In this document: piece after piece, positions 21,812 to 29,829 of the stretch
How the letters are laid out: every line of letters starts with the position of its first letter
How positions within the stretch are numbered: position 1 is the first letter of the stretch
Assembly: GCF_003949795.1 (NCBI RefSeq)
Contig: NZ_RPRY01000015.1
Location: 1-34,853, forward strand
Length of the DNA stretch: 34,853 bases
Source: Streptomyces sp. WAC06614
GTDB taxonomy: Bacteria > Actinomycetota > Actinomycetes > Streptomycetales > Streptomycetaceae
Direction of reading: 5' to 3'
Position numbers and translations under genes: made by a program
The notes under the pieces: model-generated
Told to the model about the DNA's origin: nothing
The model's input: the letters and a program-made list of their open reading frames with translations, nothing else
Databases searched by the model: none

Positions 21812-22444
21812 ATGCCCGAGCGGGCGTACTCCAGCGAGCACGGACTGGCCGCACTGCCGGCCCACTTCCACGGCTTCGCCCTGATGCACATCGCCATGCG
21901 GCGCGACGCGGCCCGGCTGCGGGCGGCGGCCCCCGCCTGGAAGGGCGGCGGCGCCGAGTGGTGGCAGCGGCTGCGCGAGGTGATCGAGTGGCACCACACC
22001 AGCGAGGACGACGTGCTGTGGCCCGGACTGCGGGCCCGGGACCCCGACTTCGACGCGCAGGCCCGCGAACTGCACGAGGACCACGAGGAACTGGACGCGG
22101 CGATGGCGGCGGTGTCCACCGCGGTCGCCCGCGGCGGTGACGGCCTGGTGGCGGCGGCCGCCGGCTTCGAGACCGTCCTGCGCGACCACCTGGCCGCCGA
22201 GGAACAGGTCGTCTTCCCCGTCTTCGACCGGCTGGGGGAGCGGGCGTACCTGGCGGAGGAACGCAAGCTCATCGGGACCGCGCCGCGGCGCGTGATCACC
22301 TACCTGCAGCCGTGGATGTTCGACGGTGCTCCGCCCGCCTCGGTCGCGCACGTCTCGGCGACCATTCCGCCGCCGGTCCGGCTGGTCGGATCGACGCTGC
22401 TGCGCCGGCGCTACGAGCGCACGCTGAAGGGAATCCTGACGTGA
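21812..22444 (+). CDS. Hemerythrin-like (HHE) domain protein
   Basis: The 210-residue helical protein carries the metal-binding pattern of hemerythrin-like domains: LMHIAMRRD, EWHHTSEDDVLWP, LHEDHEEL and DHLAAEEQVVFP supply His/Glu ligands for a di-iron site that binds oxygen, NO or acts in oxidative-stress sensing. AAGGGGGA precedes ATG 21812. The C-terminal 60 residues (WMFDGAPPASVAHVSATIPPPVRLV) are extra. It overlaps the downstream membrane-protein gene by GTGA, so the two are co-translated. Confidence 0.85.
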   Translation: MPERAYSSEHGLAALPAHFHGFALMHIAMRRDAARLRAAAPAWKGGGAEWWQRLREVIEWHHTSEDDVLWPGLRARDPDFDAQARELHEDHEELDAAMAAVSTAVARGGDGLVAAAAGFETVLRDHLAAEEQVVFPVFDRLGERAYLAEERKLIGTAPRRVITYLQPWMFDGAPPASVAHVSATIPPPVRLVGSTLLRRRYERTLKGILT

Positions 22445-22935
22445 CCAGTACGACCACCCAGTCCGCGACCCTGGTGGCCGCCACCGTCGGCACCGGGCTC
22501 ATGGCCGGGCTCTACTTCGCCTTCGACATCTCGGTGATGCCCGGGCTCGGGCGCGGCGACGACCACACCTACGTGACCGCCATGCGCAACATCAACGAGG
22601 CCATCGACAACGGGTTGTTCGGGCTGCTGTTCCTCGGGGCGTTCCTCGCCACCGGGGTGGCCGCCGCCCAGCAGCAGCGCGGCGGCCGGCCGGACACCGC
22701 GCGCTGGGGCTGGCTGGCGTTCGCCCTGTACGGGCTGTCGCTGCTGGTGAGCGCGGTCGTCAACATCCCGCTGAACCACCAGCTGGCCAAGGCGGGGGCG
22801 GACGCGTCCGCGGCCCGGTCCCGCTTCGGCGGCCGCTGGACGACGGGCAACGTGGTCCGCACGGTGGCCTGTACGGCGGCCCTGGCGGCCCTCGGCCGCG
22901 CCCTGACCCTGCACGGCCGCGGCTCGGCGGCCTGA
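22441..22935 (+). CDS. DUF1772 membrane protein (anthrone oxygenase family)
   Basis: The 164-residue protein has three to four hydrophobic segments (about residues 8-28, 55-76, 88-106 and 135-155) and the pattern GLYFAFDISVMPGL ... VVNIPLNHQLA of the DUF1772 family. This family contains fungal anthrone oxygenases such as EncC, so a role in oxidising an anthrone intermediate to a quinone is possible, although many bacterial members have no known function. GTG 22441 overlaps the hemerythrin stop. The pairing with a di-iron-type protein is notable. Confidence 0.8.
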   Translation: MTSTTTQSATLVAATVGTGLMAGLYFAFDISVMPGLGRGDDHTYVTAMRNINEAIDNGLFGLLFLGAFLATGVAAAQQQRGGRPDTARWGWLAFALYGLSLLVSAVVNIPLNHQLAKAGADASAARSRFGGRWTTGNVVRTVACTAALAALGRALTLHGRGSAA

Positions 22936-22972
22936 CGTACGACCCGTGGCCCGGCGGCCCGACCCGTGACGG

Positions 22973-23014
22973 CCGCGGCCCGGCCGCGGTACCTGACCCG
23001 CGGCCCGGCCGCGG
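22973..23014. repeat. 17-bp direct repeat of a near-palindrome, 25-bp spacing
   Basis: The sequence CCGCGGCCCGGCCGCGG occurs at 22973-22989 and 22998-23014, offset exactly 25 bp. Each copy is itself almost palindromic. It lies in the leader of the AraC-family gene and could be an operator, but GC-rich chance similarity cannot be excluded. Confidence 0.5.
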
Positions 23015-23038
23015 CGCCACCGCTCGACCCCGTGAACG

Positions 23039-23080
23039 GCGCCCGCTCTCTTCTTCCGTCCCCCGCGGGAGAGCGGGCGC
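23039..23080. terminator. Perfect 12-bp dyad upstream of the AraC gene
   Basis: GCGCCCGCTCTC (23039-23050) pairs perfectly with GAGAGCGGGCGC (23069-23080) around an 18-nt pyrimidine-rich loop. It can be a terminator for the hemerythrin/DUF1772 operon or an attenuator or operator for the AraC gene, whose ATG is 45 bases downstream. Confidence 0.6.
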
Positions 23081-23124
23081 TACACGTGCTGCCGCCGCCG
23101 GGGACCGTCGGAGAGGATGGAACG

Positions 23125-24126
23125 ATGGACACCCTGACCGGACTCCTCGAAGGGCCCAAGGCCCGTGGCGCGTTCCTGCTGAAGTCCGTCTTCAACCCGC
23201 CGTGGTCGCTCCGGGTCGAGGACCGGGCCCCGCTGTCGATCGTGACGATGGTGCACGGCGAGGCCTGGCTGCTGCCCGACGACGGCACCCCGGTCCGGAT
23301 CGGCCCCGGGGACGTGGCCGTGGTCCGCGGCCCCGACCCGTACACGGTGGCGGACTCCCCGGACACCCCCGTCCAGATCACGGTCGGGCCCGAGCAGCGG
23401 TGCAGCACGCAGGACGGCGAGGACGTCACCGAGACGATGTCGCTGGGCGTGCGCACCTGGGGCGACCCGCTGCAGGACGCCGGGTCCGCGGTGATGCTCA
23501 GCGGCACCTACCAGGCGCCCAGCGAGATCGGCCGGCGGCTGCTGAGCGCCCTGCCGACCCTGCTGGTCCGCCCCGCCGAGACGGCCGACCACACCCTGAT
23601 CACCCTGCTCACCGCCGAGATCGGCAAGGACGAGCCGGGCCAGGAGATCGTCCTGGACCGGCTGCTGGACCTGCTGCTCATCGGGGTGCTGCGGGCCTGG
23701 CTCGCCGCCCCGGGCAGCGGCGCCCCCATGTGGTACCGCGCCCAGAGCGACCCGGTGGTCGGCCCGGCCCTGCGCCTGCTGCACGAGAACCCGGCCCACG
23801 GCTGGACGGTGGAGGAGCTCGCGCTCAAGGTCGGCGTCTCACGGGCCTCCCTGGCCCGCCGCTTCACCGACGTGGTGGGCGAGCCCCCGGTGGCGTACCT
23901 GACGGGCTGGCGCCTGACCCTGGCCGCCGACCTGCTGCGCGAACCGGACGCCACGGTGGCCACGGTCGCCCGCCGCGTCGGCTACAGCTCGGCGTTCGCC
24001 CTGTCGACGGCCTTCAAACGGGTCCGCGGCATCAGCCCCCAGGACTTCCGCACGGGCGCCGCCCGCCCCACGGCCCCGGACCCGCGGACCCCACCCCGGA
24101 GAACCGTGGTCCTGCCGGCGCTCTAG
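23125..24126 (+). CDS. AraC-family transcriptional regulator (cupin + HTH)
   Basis: The 333-residue protein has an N-terminal cupin-type sensor domain (residues 15-130: LSIVTMVHGEAWLLPDDG, VRIGPGDVAVVRG) and a C-terminal double helix-turn-helix (residues 215-310: WTVEELALKVGVSRASLARRF, VATVARRVGYSSAFALSTAFKRVRGISPQDFR). Such regulators often control neighbouring reductase or oxygenase genes in response to small molecules. The NmrA/hemerythrin/DUF1772 set just upstream is a likely target. ATG 23125 follows GAGAGGATGGA. Its stop overlaps the convergent GNAT gene by 4 bp. Confidence 0.88.
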   Translation: MDTLTGLLEGPKARGAFLLKSVFNPPWSLRVEDRAPLSIVTMVHGEAWLLPDDGTPVRIGPGDVAVVRGPDPYTVADSPDTPVQITVGPEQRCSTQDGEDVTETMSLGVRTWGDPLQDAGSAVMLSGTYQAPSEIGRRLLSALPTLLVRPAETADHTLITLLTAEIGKDEPGQEIVLDRLLDLLLIGVLRAWLAAPGSGAPMWYRAQSDPVVGPALRLLHENPAHGWTVEELALKVGVSRASLARRFTDVVGEPPVAYLTGWRLTLAADLLREPDATVATVARRVGYSSAFALSTAFKRVRGISPQDFRTGAARPTAPDPRTPPRRTVVLPAL

Positions 24127-24611
24127 GCGGGCGCCTCGGCCGGGGCCGCCAGTTCCCGCACGCCCACCGGTTCGTCGCCGCTCAGTTCGCCGGTGCGGGC
24201 GAAGCCCAGGGCGGTGTAGAAGGGTTCGGGGGTGCGGGGGCCCGTGTGCCAGGTGACGTAGGCGCGGGGGGTGCCGCGGCGGTGGAGTTCGGCGCAGACC
24301 GCTTCCACCGCGAACGTGCCGTAGCCCTTGCCCTGGTGGGCGGCGTCGATGTTCAGGCGCCACAGGCCCGAGCGGACGTCGGCCGGGTCGTCGTTCCAGT
24401 GGTGGTCCAGGAAGGCCATGACGAAGCCGACCACCTCCTCGCCGGCGACGATCGCGCGGGGCCAGGCCATGGTGGGGTGGACGTAGGCCTCGGCCAGGGA
24501 CTTCACCACCGGGGAGACCAGGTGCTGCTGGTCGGGGCGGACCGACACGGCGTGGACGGCGTCGAAGTTGGCGGCGGTGACCGGCTCCAGACGCAGGTGT
24601 GGCGTGCTCAT
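24123..24611 (-). CDS. GNAT acetyltransferase (diamine/spermidine type)
   Basis: The 162-residue GNAT has the acetyl-CoA loop RLNIDAAHQGKGYGTFAVEAV and the family ending PEPFYTALGFARTGE. The segment DHHWNDDPADVRSGLWRLNI resembles SpeG/BltD-like diamine acetyltransferases, so a small amine is the likely substrate. It lies 9 bp after the PPTase gene on the same strand and may be the last gene of that leftward operon. Otherwise it is a housekeeping passenger. Confidence 0.85.
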   Translation of the reverse strand: MSTPHLRLEPVTAANFDAVHAVSVRPDQQHLVSPVVKSLAEAYVHPTMAWPRAIVAGEEVVGFVMAFLDHHWNDDPADVRSGLWRLNIDAAHQGKGYGTFAVEAVCAELHRRGTPRAYVTWHTGPRTPEPFYTALGFARTGELSGDEPVGVRELAAPAEAPA

Positions 24612-24620
24612 GGCGGCACT

Positions 24621-25265
24621 TTAGCGGCGGGCCACCGCGGTGATCACCAGGGATTCCGTGGCCAGCCAGCGGCCCTCGTAGACCGGGTCGGGGGCGTCGG
24701 GCGCGTGCGGCGGGTGCAGGGTGGCCCGGAAGGTGCCGGTGGGGGAGAGGGTGAGGGTGGCGTCGCGGAAGCCCAGCCAGGTGCCCGTGGCCGGGTACCA
24801 GGCCTTGTACACCGCTTCCTTGGCCGAGAAGAAGATGCGCTCCCACGGGGTCTGCGGAGCCGCGGAGGACAGGGCTTCGAGGTGGGTGCGTTCCTGGGGC
24901 GACGTGATCAGGCCCAGGACGCCGTCGGGCAGGGGGCCCGCCGGTTCGGCGTCGATGCCCAGGGCCGCGACCCGGTCCGCCGGGGCGGCCACCGCCGCCC
25001 GGTAGCCGTCGCAGTGGGTGATGCTGCCGACCACCCCGGCCGGCCACTGCGGGGCGCCGCCCGGCCCGGGCAGCAGCGCGACCGGTGGCCGGCCGAGGGC
25101 CTCCAGGCAGCGCCGGGCGCAGGCCCGGGCGGTGGCGAACTGCCGGCGGCGGCGCGCCCGGCGGCCCTCCATCAGGGCGGCCTCGGCCGGGAACAGCGGC
25201 GCGGGCGCCTCGTCGTCGAAGGCTTCCGACGACGTGACGCCCGGGGGCAGCAGCCGTTCGATCAT
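24621..25265 (-). CDS. 4'-phosphopantetheinyl transferase (EntD/Sfp type)
   Basis: The 214-residue PPTase has VGSITHCDGYRAAV, LGIDAEPA (Mg-binding Asp/Glu) and FSAKEAVYKAWYP (WxxKEAxxK-like signature). It transfers phosphopantetheine from CoA to carrier-protein serines and is the obvious activator of the two ACPs in this window (Ser50 at 8960-9250 and Ser37 at 30968-31225). Its ATG overlaps the stop of the hydrolase gene (ATGA). Confidence 0.93.
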   Translation of the reverse strand: MIERLLPPGVTSSEAFDDEAPAPLFPAEAALMEGRRARRRRQFATARACARRCLEALGRPPVALLPGPGGAPQWPAGVVGSITHCDGYRAAVAAPADRVAALGIDAEPAGPLPDGVLGLITSPQERTHLEALSSAAPQTPWERIFFSAKEAVYKAWYPATGTWLGFRDATLTLSPTGTFRATLHPPHAPDAPDPVYEGRWLATESLVITAVARR

Positions 25266-26104
25266 CGTCCGCGTGCCGACAGTTCGGCCACGGCCGAGAC
25301 CACCAGCAGGGGGCGTTCCAGCAGGAGCATGTGGCCGGTGTCCGGGACGACCTCGAAGCGGGCGGCGGGCAGCACGTCCGCGAGGGTCTCGGCCAGGGCC
25401 ACGTCGATCACCTTGTCCTGGTCGCCGTGGAGGACGACCGCGGGGACGCGGACCGAGGCCAGCGGCGCACGGACGTCCCAGCCGCGGGTGCAGCGGAAGT
25501 AGTCCGCCCGGACCCGGGGAAGGGTCGCCGCGAAGAGCTGGCGGTTGAGCTCACGGGCCCAGGGGTCGGCCTTCTTGCCCATCGTGGAGGACAGCAGCTT
25601 GCGGCCCAGCCCCGGACGCGACAGGGCCCGGCTGAACAAGCCGCTGCCCATCATCTTGACCTCGCTGTCCGGGGTGTCCTGGCCGTGCGCGGCCGTGCCG
25701 ACCAGGACCAGGCCGCGCAGCCGCGCCGCCTCCGGCTGCGTGGCCGCGTACGTCAGCGCCGCGAAGCCGCCGCCCGAGTGGCCGACGAGGACCGCCTCGC
25801 GCGCCCCGGTCTCGCCGAGCACGGCCGCCAGGTCCGCGGCGAGGCGCTCCGGGGACACCGGGGTCCGGCCCAGGGTGGAGGCGCCGTGGCCGCGGTGGTC
25901 GTAGAGCACCACCCGGTGCCCGGCCCGGATCAGCCGGTCGGTGACGGTGCCCCAGGCACGGCGGGAGTGCGCCCAGCCGTGCAGCAGCACCACGTCGCCG
26001 GCCGGGGTGGTCCCGGCGAGCGGGGCCAGCACGGTGACGGCCAGGTCGGCGCCGTCGTCCGTACGGACGGTCAGTTCCCGGGTCAGCTCGGCGACGGCGC
26101 TCAT
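25262..26104 (-). CDS. Alpha/beta hydrolase
   Basis: The 280-residue alpha/beta-fold enzyme has the oxyanion segment LLHGWAHSRRAW, YDHRGHGAS, nucleophile in LVGHSGGGFAAL, acid in HGDQDKVIDV and His in PDTGHMLLLERP, a complete triad. Esterase, thioesterase or lactonase activity is possible. In an operon with a Baeyer-Villiger-type monooxygenase it is well placed to open the resulting ester or lactone. It overlaps its neighbours by ATGA on both sides. Confidence 0.88.
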   Translation of the reverse strand: MSAVAELTRELTVRTDDGADLAVTVLAPLAGTTPAGDVVLLHGWAHSRRAWGTVTDRLIRAGHRVVLYDHRGHGASTLGRTPVSPERLAADLAAVLGETGAREAVLVGHSGGGFAALTYAATQPEAARLRGLVLVGTAAHGQDTPDSEVKMMGSGLFSRALSRPGLGRKLLSSTMGKKADPWARELNRQLFAATLPRVRADYFRCTRGWDVRAPLASVRVPAVVLHGDQDKVIDVALAETLADVLPAARFEVVPDTGHMLLLERPLLVVSAVAELSARGR

Positions 26105-26574
26105 GCCGCGACCCCCGACAGCTGCCGGCCCAGGGACTCGAAGGCCGCCAGGGTGCCGCGCGAGTGCTCCGCGCCCAGGTCGGCGACCTTCGACAGCAGC
26201 TTCAGCCAGCCGTGCGGCCGCGCCGCGAAGTGCATGGCCAGCCGGGTGCGGCCGTCGGCGAGCGGCTCCACGGTGAACGTGCTGGGCCCGCGGAAGACCC
26301 CGTCCACGTACTCGATGTCCAGCCGGCGGCCGGGCAGGACGGCCGTGGTGCGCGCGGTGAAACGCAGCTTCAGGCCGCCGTTGTCGACGCCCTTGGTGTG
26401 CACCGTGACCGCGACCTCACCGCCGACCGCGTCGGGGGAGCCGGAGACGGTGGCGAAGGTGTTGTGCGGGACCCACCACTGCTTGGCACCGCGGAACTCG
26501 GTGATCAGCGCGTCCCAGACGGCGGCCGCCGGGGCGTCGATCACCGCCTCGTCGATCAGGTCGTAGGTGGTCAT
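26101..26574 (-). CDS. SRPBCC-fold protein (Polyketide_cyc2-like)
   Basis: The 157-residue START/Bet v1-like protein (DEAVIDAPAAAVWDALI, FTARTTAVLPGRRLDIEYVDG, TRLAMHFAARP) has the hydrophobic-cavity fold used for binding lipids or polyketides and sometimes for cyclisation. ATG 26574 has GGAGG 8 bases upstream; a longer reading frame upstream has no family similarity. It overlaps the hydrolase start. Its ligand is unknown, and lipid binding would fit the neighbouring genes. Confidence 0.8.
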   Translation of the reverse strand: MTTYDLIDEAVIDAPAAAVWDALITEFRGAKQWWVPHNTFATVSGSPDAVGGEVAVTVHTKGVDNGGLKLRFTARTTAVLPGRRLDIEYVDGVFRGPSTFTVEPLADGRTRLAMHFAARPHGWLKLLSKVADLGAEHSRGTLAAFESLGRQLSGVAA

Positions 26575-26668
26575 GGTCGAAGCCTCCAGGGGAACCAGGA
26601 ACAAAAGGGAGGCGGCGGGGGCGGGGTCCCTCGTCCCCGCTCCCGCCGCCGGGTCCGTCCGCGACCGG

Positions 26669-28195
26669 TCAGAGCAGGCCGAAGTTCTGGCCCGGCGTGA
26701 GGATGCCGGTCGGGTCGTACTTCTTCTTCGCCGCGACGAACCCGCTCCAGCGGTTGCCGAAGTGCGTCTTCCAGTCCGCGTGCGACATCGGGATCGAGCC
26801 GACCAGGTAGCGCTTGGCACCCATCGCGACGGCGATGTCGTACAGCCGGCGGTTCTGGTCGATCATGCCCTGGATGTTGGGCTCACCCGGGTTCGGGAAG
26901 CGCAGCAGGTCGAAGAGGTAGGCGACCGACTCGTTCGGCTGGACCGCCAGCGGCCGCTTCAGCTTCCCGGTGTAGTACGGGTAGAAGAGCAGGAAGCCGC
27001 CGCCGAGCGAGTCGGCGTTCATCTCCTGCTCGACGATCTTCATGAACGCCTTGGTCTTCGACGCCGGCAGGAACATGCTCAGCCACGGCTTGGGCGTGTA
27101 CCAGTGGCCGCCCTCCTTGAGCACGGCCTCGTAGGCGTCCAGGCGGAACATGTAGTCCCGGAAGGAGACGTCCTCGATGATCGCGTCGGCGCGGACGTCC
27201 TTGAGGTCGCACAGCAGCCGGTTGCGGTCCGGCGGCGTGGTGTCGTAGGTGGCGCCGACCTCCATCTTGTAGCGCCAGCCGGAGTTGTCCGGGGTGCGCA
27301 GCATCTCGCCCGCGTGCACCTGGAACCGCTTGTCGGCCAGCACCTTCTCGGAGTCGGCGAGGTACTGCTCGACCGTCGAGTAGAACAGGCTGAACACCAC
27401 GGCCCGCTGCGGCGCCGGGATCAGCTTGACGTTGACCCGGACGATGATGCCGACCTGGCCGCCGCCGCCGAGGGCCGCGTTGAACAGGTCCGCGCGCAGC
27501 CACGGGGTGGCCGTGACCAGCTTGCCGTCGGCCGTGACGATGTCGATGGCCTGCACCGTGTCGACCATCAGGCCGTACTTCTGCACGGTGCCGCCGATAC
27601 CGCCGACCGACAGCGTGCCGCCGATCGAGATGTACAGGTAGTCGGGCAGTGCCGGCGGGGTCTTGCCGAGCTTGAGCGTGGCGTCGGTCAGCTGGCCCCA
27701 GGTGACACCCGCCTCGACCACGGCGTAGTCGTTGCCGATGGACAGGATCTTCGACATGCCCTTGGCGTCGATGGAGATGCCGCCGGGGACGCGGGCCTGG
27801 CCGTACACCGAGTGCGACTCGATGTCGGTGCCGGTGCCGCCCTGGCCGTTGACGGCGATCTTGATGCCGTTGGTGCGGGCGTAGTTGACGATCGTGACGA
27901 TGTCGTCGATCGAGCCGGGGTGGAGCACCGCCCACGGCTTGCTGACGTCGTCGAAGAGGTGACCGAAGTCGTGGCCGAACGAGTCGAGCGTGGCCGGCGA
28001 CGTCGTCAGGGTGCCCTTGAGGCCCGGCACCGGGACGACGTCGGAGTTGCCGGCGGCCTCGGCCGCCGTCGCCCAGGTCCCGTCGGCGGCGTTCCAGCCG
28101 ACGACCGCGACGGCGGTGGCCGCCATCGACCCGAGGACCTTGCGGCGCGACGGCTGGGCCGGGGCGCCGGCGGTGGATCTTGGGGTGCTGCTCAT
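26669..28195 (-). CDS. Tat-exported FAD-linked oxidase (VAO/PCMH family)
   Basis: The 508-residue protein starts with a twin-arginine signal (SRRKVLGSMAATAVAVVG, cleavage after an ATAAEAAG stretch near residue 45), so it is folded in the cytosol and exported. Residues 75-260 form the PCMH-type FAD domain (PWAVLHPGSIDDIVTIVNYA, ESHSVYGQA with a His placed like the covalent FAD site, SIGGTLSVGGIGG). The rest resembles the cytokinin-dehydrogenase-like substrate domain and ends with YDPTGILTPGQNFG. It should oxidise an alcohol, amine or lactone, or reduce a double bond, outside the membrane. ATG 28195 is preferred, with GGGAG upstream; ATG 28219 would add MGIGRRKK. Confidence 0.85.
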   Translation of the reverse strand: MSSTPRSTAGAPAQPSRRKVLGSMAATAVAVVGWNAADGTWATAAEAAGNSDVVPVPGLKGTLTTSPATLDSFGHDFGHLFDDVSKPWAVLHPGSIDDIVTIVNYARTNGIKIAVNGQGGTGTDIESHSVYGQARVPGGISIDAKGMSKILSIGNDYAVVEAGVTWGQLTDATLKLGKTPPALPDYLYISIGGTLSVGGIGGTVQKYGLMVDTVQAIDIVTADGKLVTATPWLRADLFNAALGGGGQVGIIVRVNVKLIPAPQRAVVFSLFYSTVEQYLADSEKVLADKRFQVHAGEMLRTPDNSGWRYKMEVGATYDTTPPDRNRLLCDLKDVRADAIIEDVSFRDYMFRLDAYEAVLKEGGHWYTPKPWLSMFLPASKTKAFMKIVEQEMNADSLGGGFLLFYPYYTGKLKRPLAVQPNESVAYLFDLLRFPNPGEPNIQGMIDQNRRLYDIAVAMGAKRYLVGSIPMSHADWKTHFGNRWSGFVAAKKKYDPTGILTPGQNFGLL

Positions 28196-28246
28196 CTTCT
28201 TGCGTCTCCCGATTCCCATGGAGTGCGGACGACTACGGGGTCACGC

Positions 28247-29818
28247 TCAGGCGTGCGGTACGGGCCGGGTGCTGCTGCTGCGCACCCGTGAGGCGAGCTG
28301 GTACTCGCTCGGGTCCAGACGCTTGGTGCCCTTGCGGAAGCGCCAGGTGTAGGTCGCGAAGATGGACGGGTTGCGGCCGCTGTCGTCCATGTACCAGCTC
28401 TTGCAGCCGCCGGCCGGGGACCAGACGGAGCCCTCGGTGTAGCCGTCGAGCACCCGGTTGTAGGCGTCCTGCGCCTCGCGGCGCACCTCGATGCTGGCCA
28501 GGCCCCGCTTGTCCATCACCTTCAGGGCGTCGACGACGTAGGCGATCTGCGCCTCGATCATCAGCGTCTGCGAGGAGTGGCCGAGCGCCGTGTTCGGCCC
28601 CAGCATCATGAAGAGGTTCGGGAAGCCGGCGATGGTGGTGCCGCGGTGTGCGGCCATGCCGTCCTTCCAGGCCTCGCGCAGCTGGACGCCGTCCCGCCCC
28701 CAGATCCGGCGGGCGACCGGACGGTCGGTGGCCTGGAAGCCGGTGCCGAGGATGATGGTGTCGACCTCGCGCTCGGTGCCGTCGGCCGTGACGATCGACT
28801 TGGCGCGGACCTCGGCGATGCCGTCGCTGACGATCTCGACGTTGGGCTGCTGGATCGCCGGGTACCAGGTGTTCGAGAACAGCAGCCGCTTGCACGCCAC
28901 CAGGTAGTCGGGGGTCAGCCGGGCGCGCAGCGCCTCGTCCGCCACCGACTTCTTCAGGTGGTCGCTCGCCATCTTCTGGACCTTCTCGGCGAGCTTGGGC
29001 CGCTTGAACATGAACGCCAGCACCTCGCGGCCCCACTGGTTGAAGCCGCGGCGGAACTTCTGGTAGCCGGGCAGGGAGCGCAGCATCCTGGTGTGCAGCT
29101 CGCTGTTGGGCTTGTCCGGCTTGGGCCCGACCCACGGGGGCGTGCGCTGGTAGAGGTCCAGGTGGCCGACCTCGGGCTGGATCGCCGGCACGAACTGGAT
29201 GGCGCTGGCGCCCGTACCGATGACGGCGACGCGGCGGCCGGTCAGGTCGTGCTCGTGGTCCCAGTTCGAGGAGTGGAAGATCTTGCCCTCGAAGTCCGCG
29301 ATCCCCTTGATGGCGGGGACGGCCGGCTCGGAGAGGTAGCCGGTGCCGGTGACCAGGACCTGGGCCGTGTACTCGCCCTGGGAGGTCTCGATCCGCCAGT
29401 GCCGCTCGTCCTCGTCCCAGCGGGCGGCGACCAGCTCGTGCCCGAACCGGATGTGGGGGCGCACCCCGAAGCGGTCCGCCGTGTCCTTGAGGTAGGCGAA
29501 CAGCTCGTCACGGGTGGCGAAGGTGGACTTCCAGTTCGGGTTCCGGGCGAACGAGAAAGAGTACAGGTGGGACATGACGTCGCACGCACACCCCGGATAG
29601 CTGTTGTCCCGCCAGGTGCCGCCGACCTCGTCGGCCCGTTCGAACACCAGGAAGTCGTCGATGCCCGACTGCAGCAGCCGGATGGCGGTGCCCAGGCCCG
29701 AGAAACCGGTGCCGATGACCGCGACCCGCAGATGGCGGGTCGGGCCGCGGCCGCCGGGGGCCGGCTCGGTGGCCGGACGCGCCCCGCCGTCCGTGGCCGG
29801 TTCGAGAATGCTCGTCAC
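28247..29818 (-). CDS. Flavin monooxygenase, Baeyer-Villiger type
   Basis: The 523-residue protein has the first Rossmann motif GTGFSGLG (residues 36-43), EVGGTWRDNSYPGCACD, the type I Baeyer-Villiger fingerprint FEGKIFHSSNWD (Phe176-Asp187), the second Rossmann motif VAVIGTGASAIQ and ILGTGFQATD. These NADPH- and FAD-dependent enzymes insert oxygen beside a ketone to give an ester or lactone. It lies 11 bp after the methyltransferase gene and before the Tat flavoenzyme gene in one operon. Confidence 0.92.
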   Translation of the reverse strand: MTSILEPATDGGARPATEPAPGGRGPTRHLRVAVIGTGFSGLGTAIRLLQSGIDDFLVFERADEVGGTWRDNSYPGCACDVMSHLYSFSFARNPNWKSTFATRDELFAYLKDTADRFGVRPHIRFGHELVAARWDEDERHWRIETSQGEYTAQVLVTGTGYLSEPAVPAIKGIADFEGKIFHSSNWDHEHDLTGRRVAVIGTGASAIQFVPAIQPEVGHLDLYQRTPPWVGPKPDKPNSELHTRMLRSLPGYQKFRRGFNQWGREVLAFMFKRPKLAEKVQKMASDHLKKSVADEALRARLTPDYLVACKRLLFSNTWYPAIQQPNVEIVSDGIAEVRAKSIVTADGTEREVDTIILGTGFQATDRPVARRIWGRDGVQLREAWKDGMAAHRGTTIAGFPNLFMMLGPNTALGHSSQTLMIEAQIAYVVDALKVMDKRGLASIEVRREAQDAYNRVLDGYTEGSVWSPAGGCKSWYMDDSGRNPSIFATYTWRFRKGTKRLDPSEYQLASRVRSSSTRPVPHA

Positions 29819-29829
29819 GTCGGCCTCCT

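Noticed and set aside
18517..22299. A 1260-codon minus-strand open frame
   Set aside because: It runs antisense through the ketoreductase, aromatase/cyclase, NmrA and hemerythrin genes and out of frame with the adenylation-like gene; no domain is recognisable.
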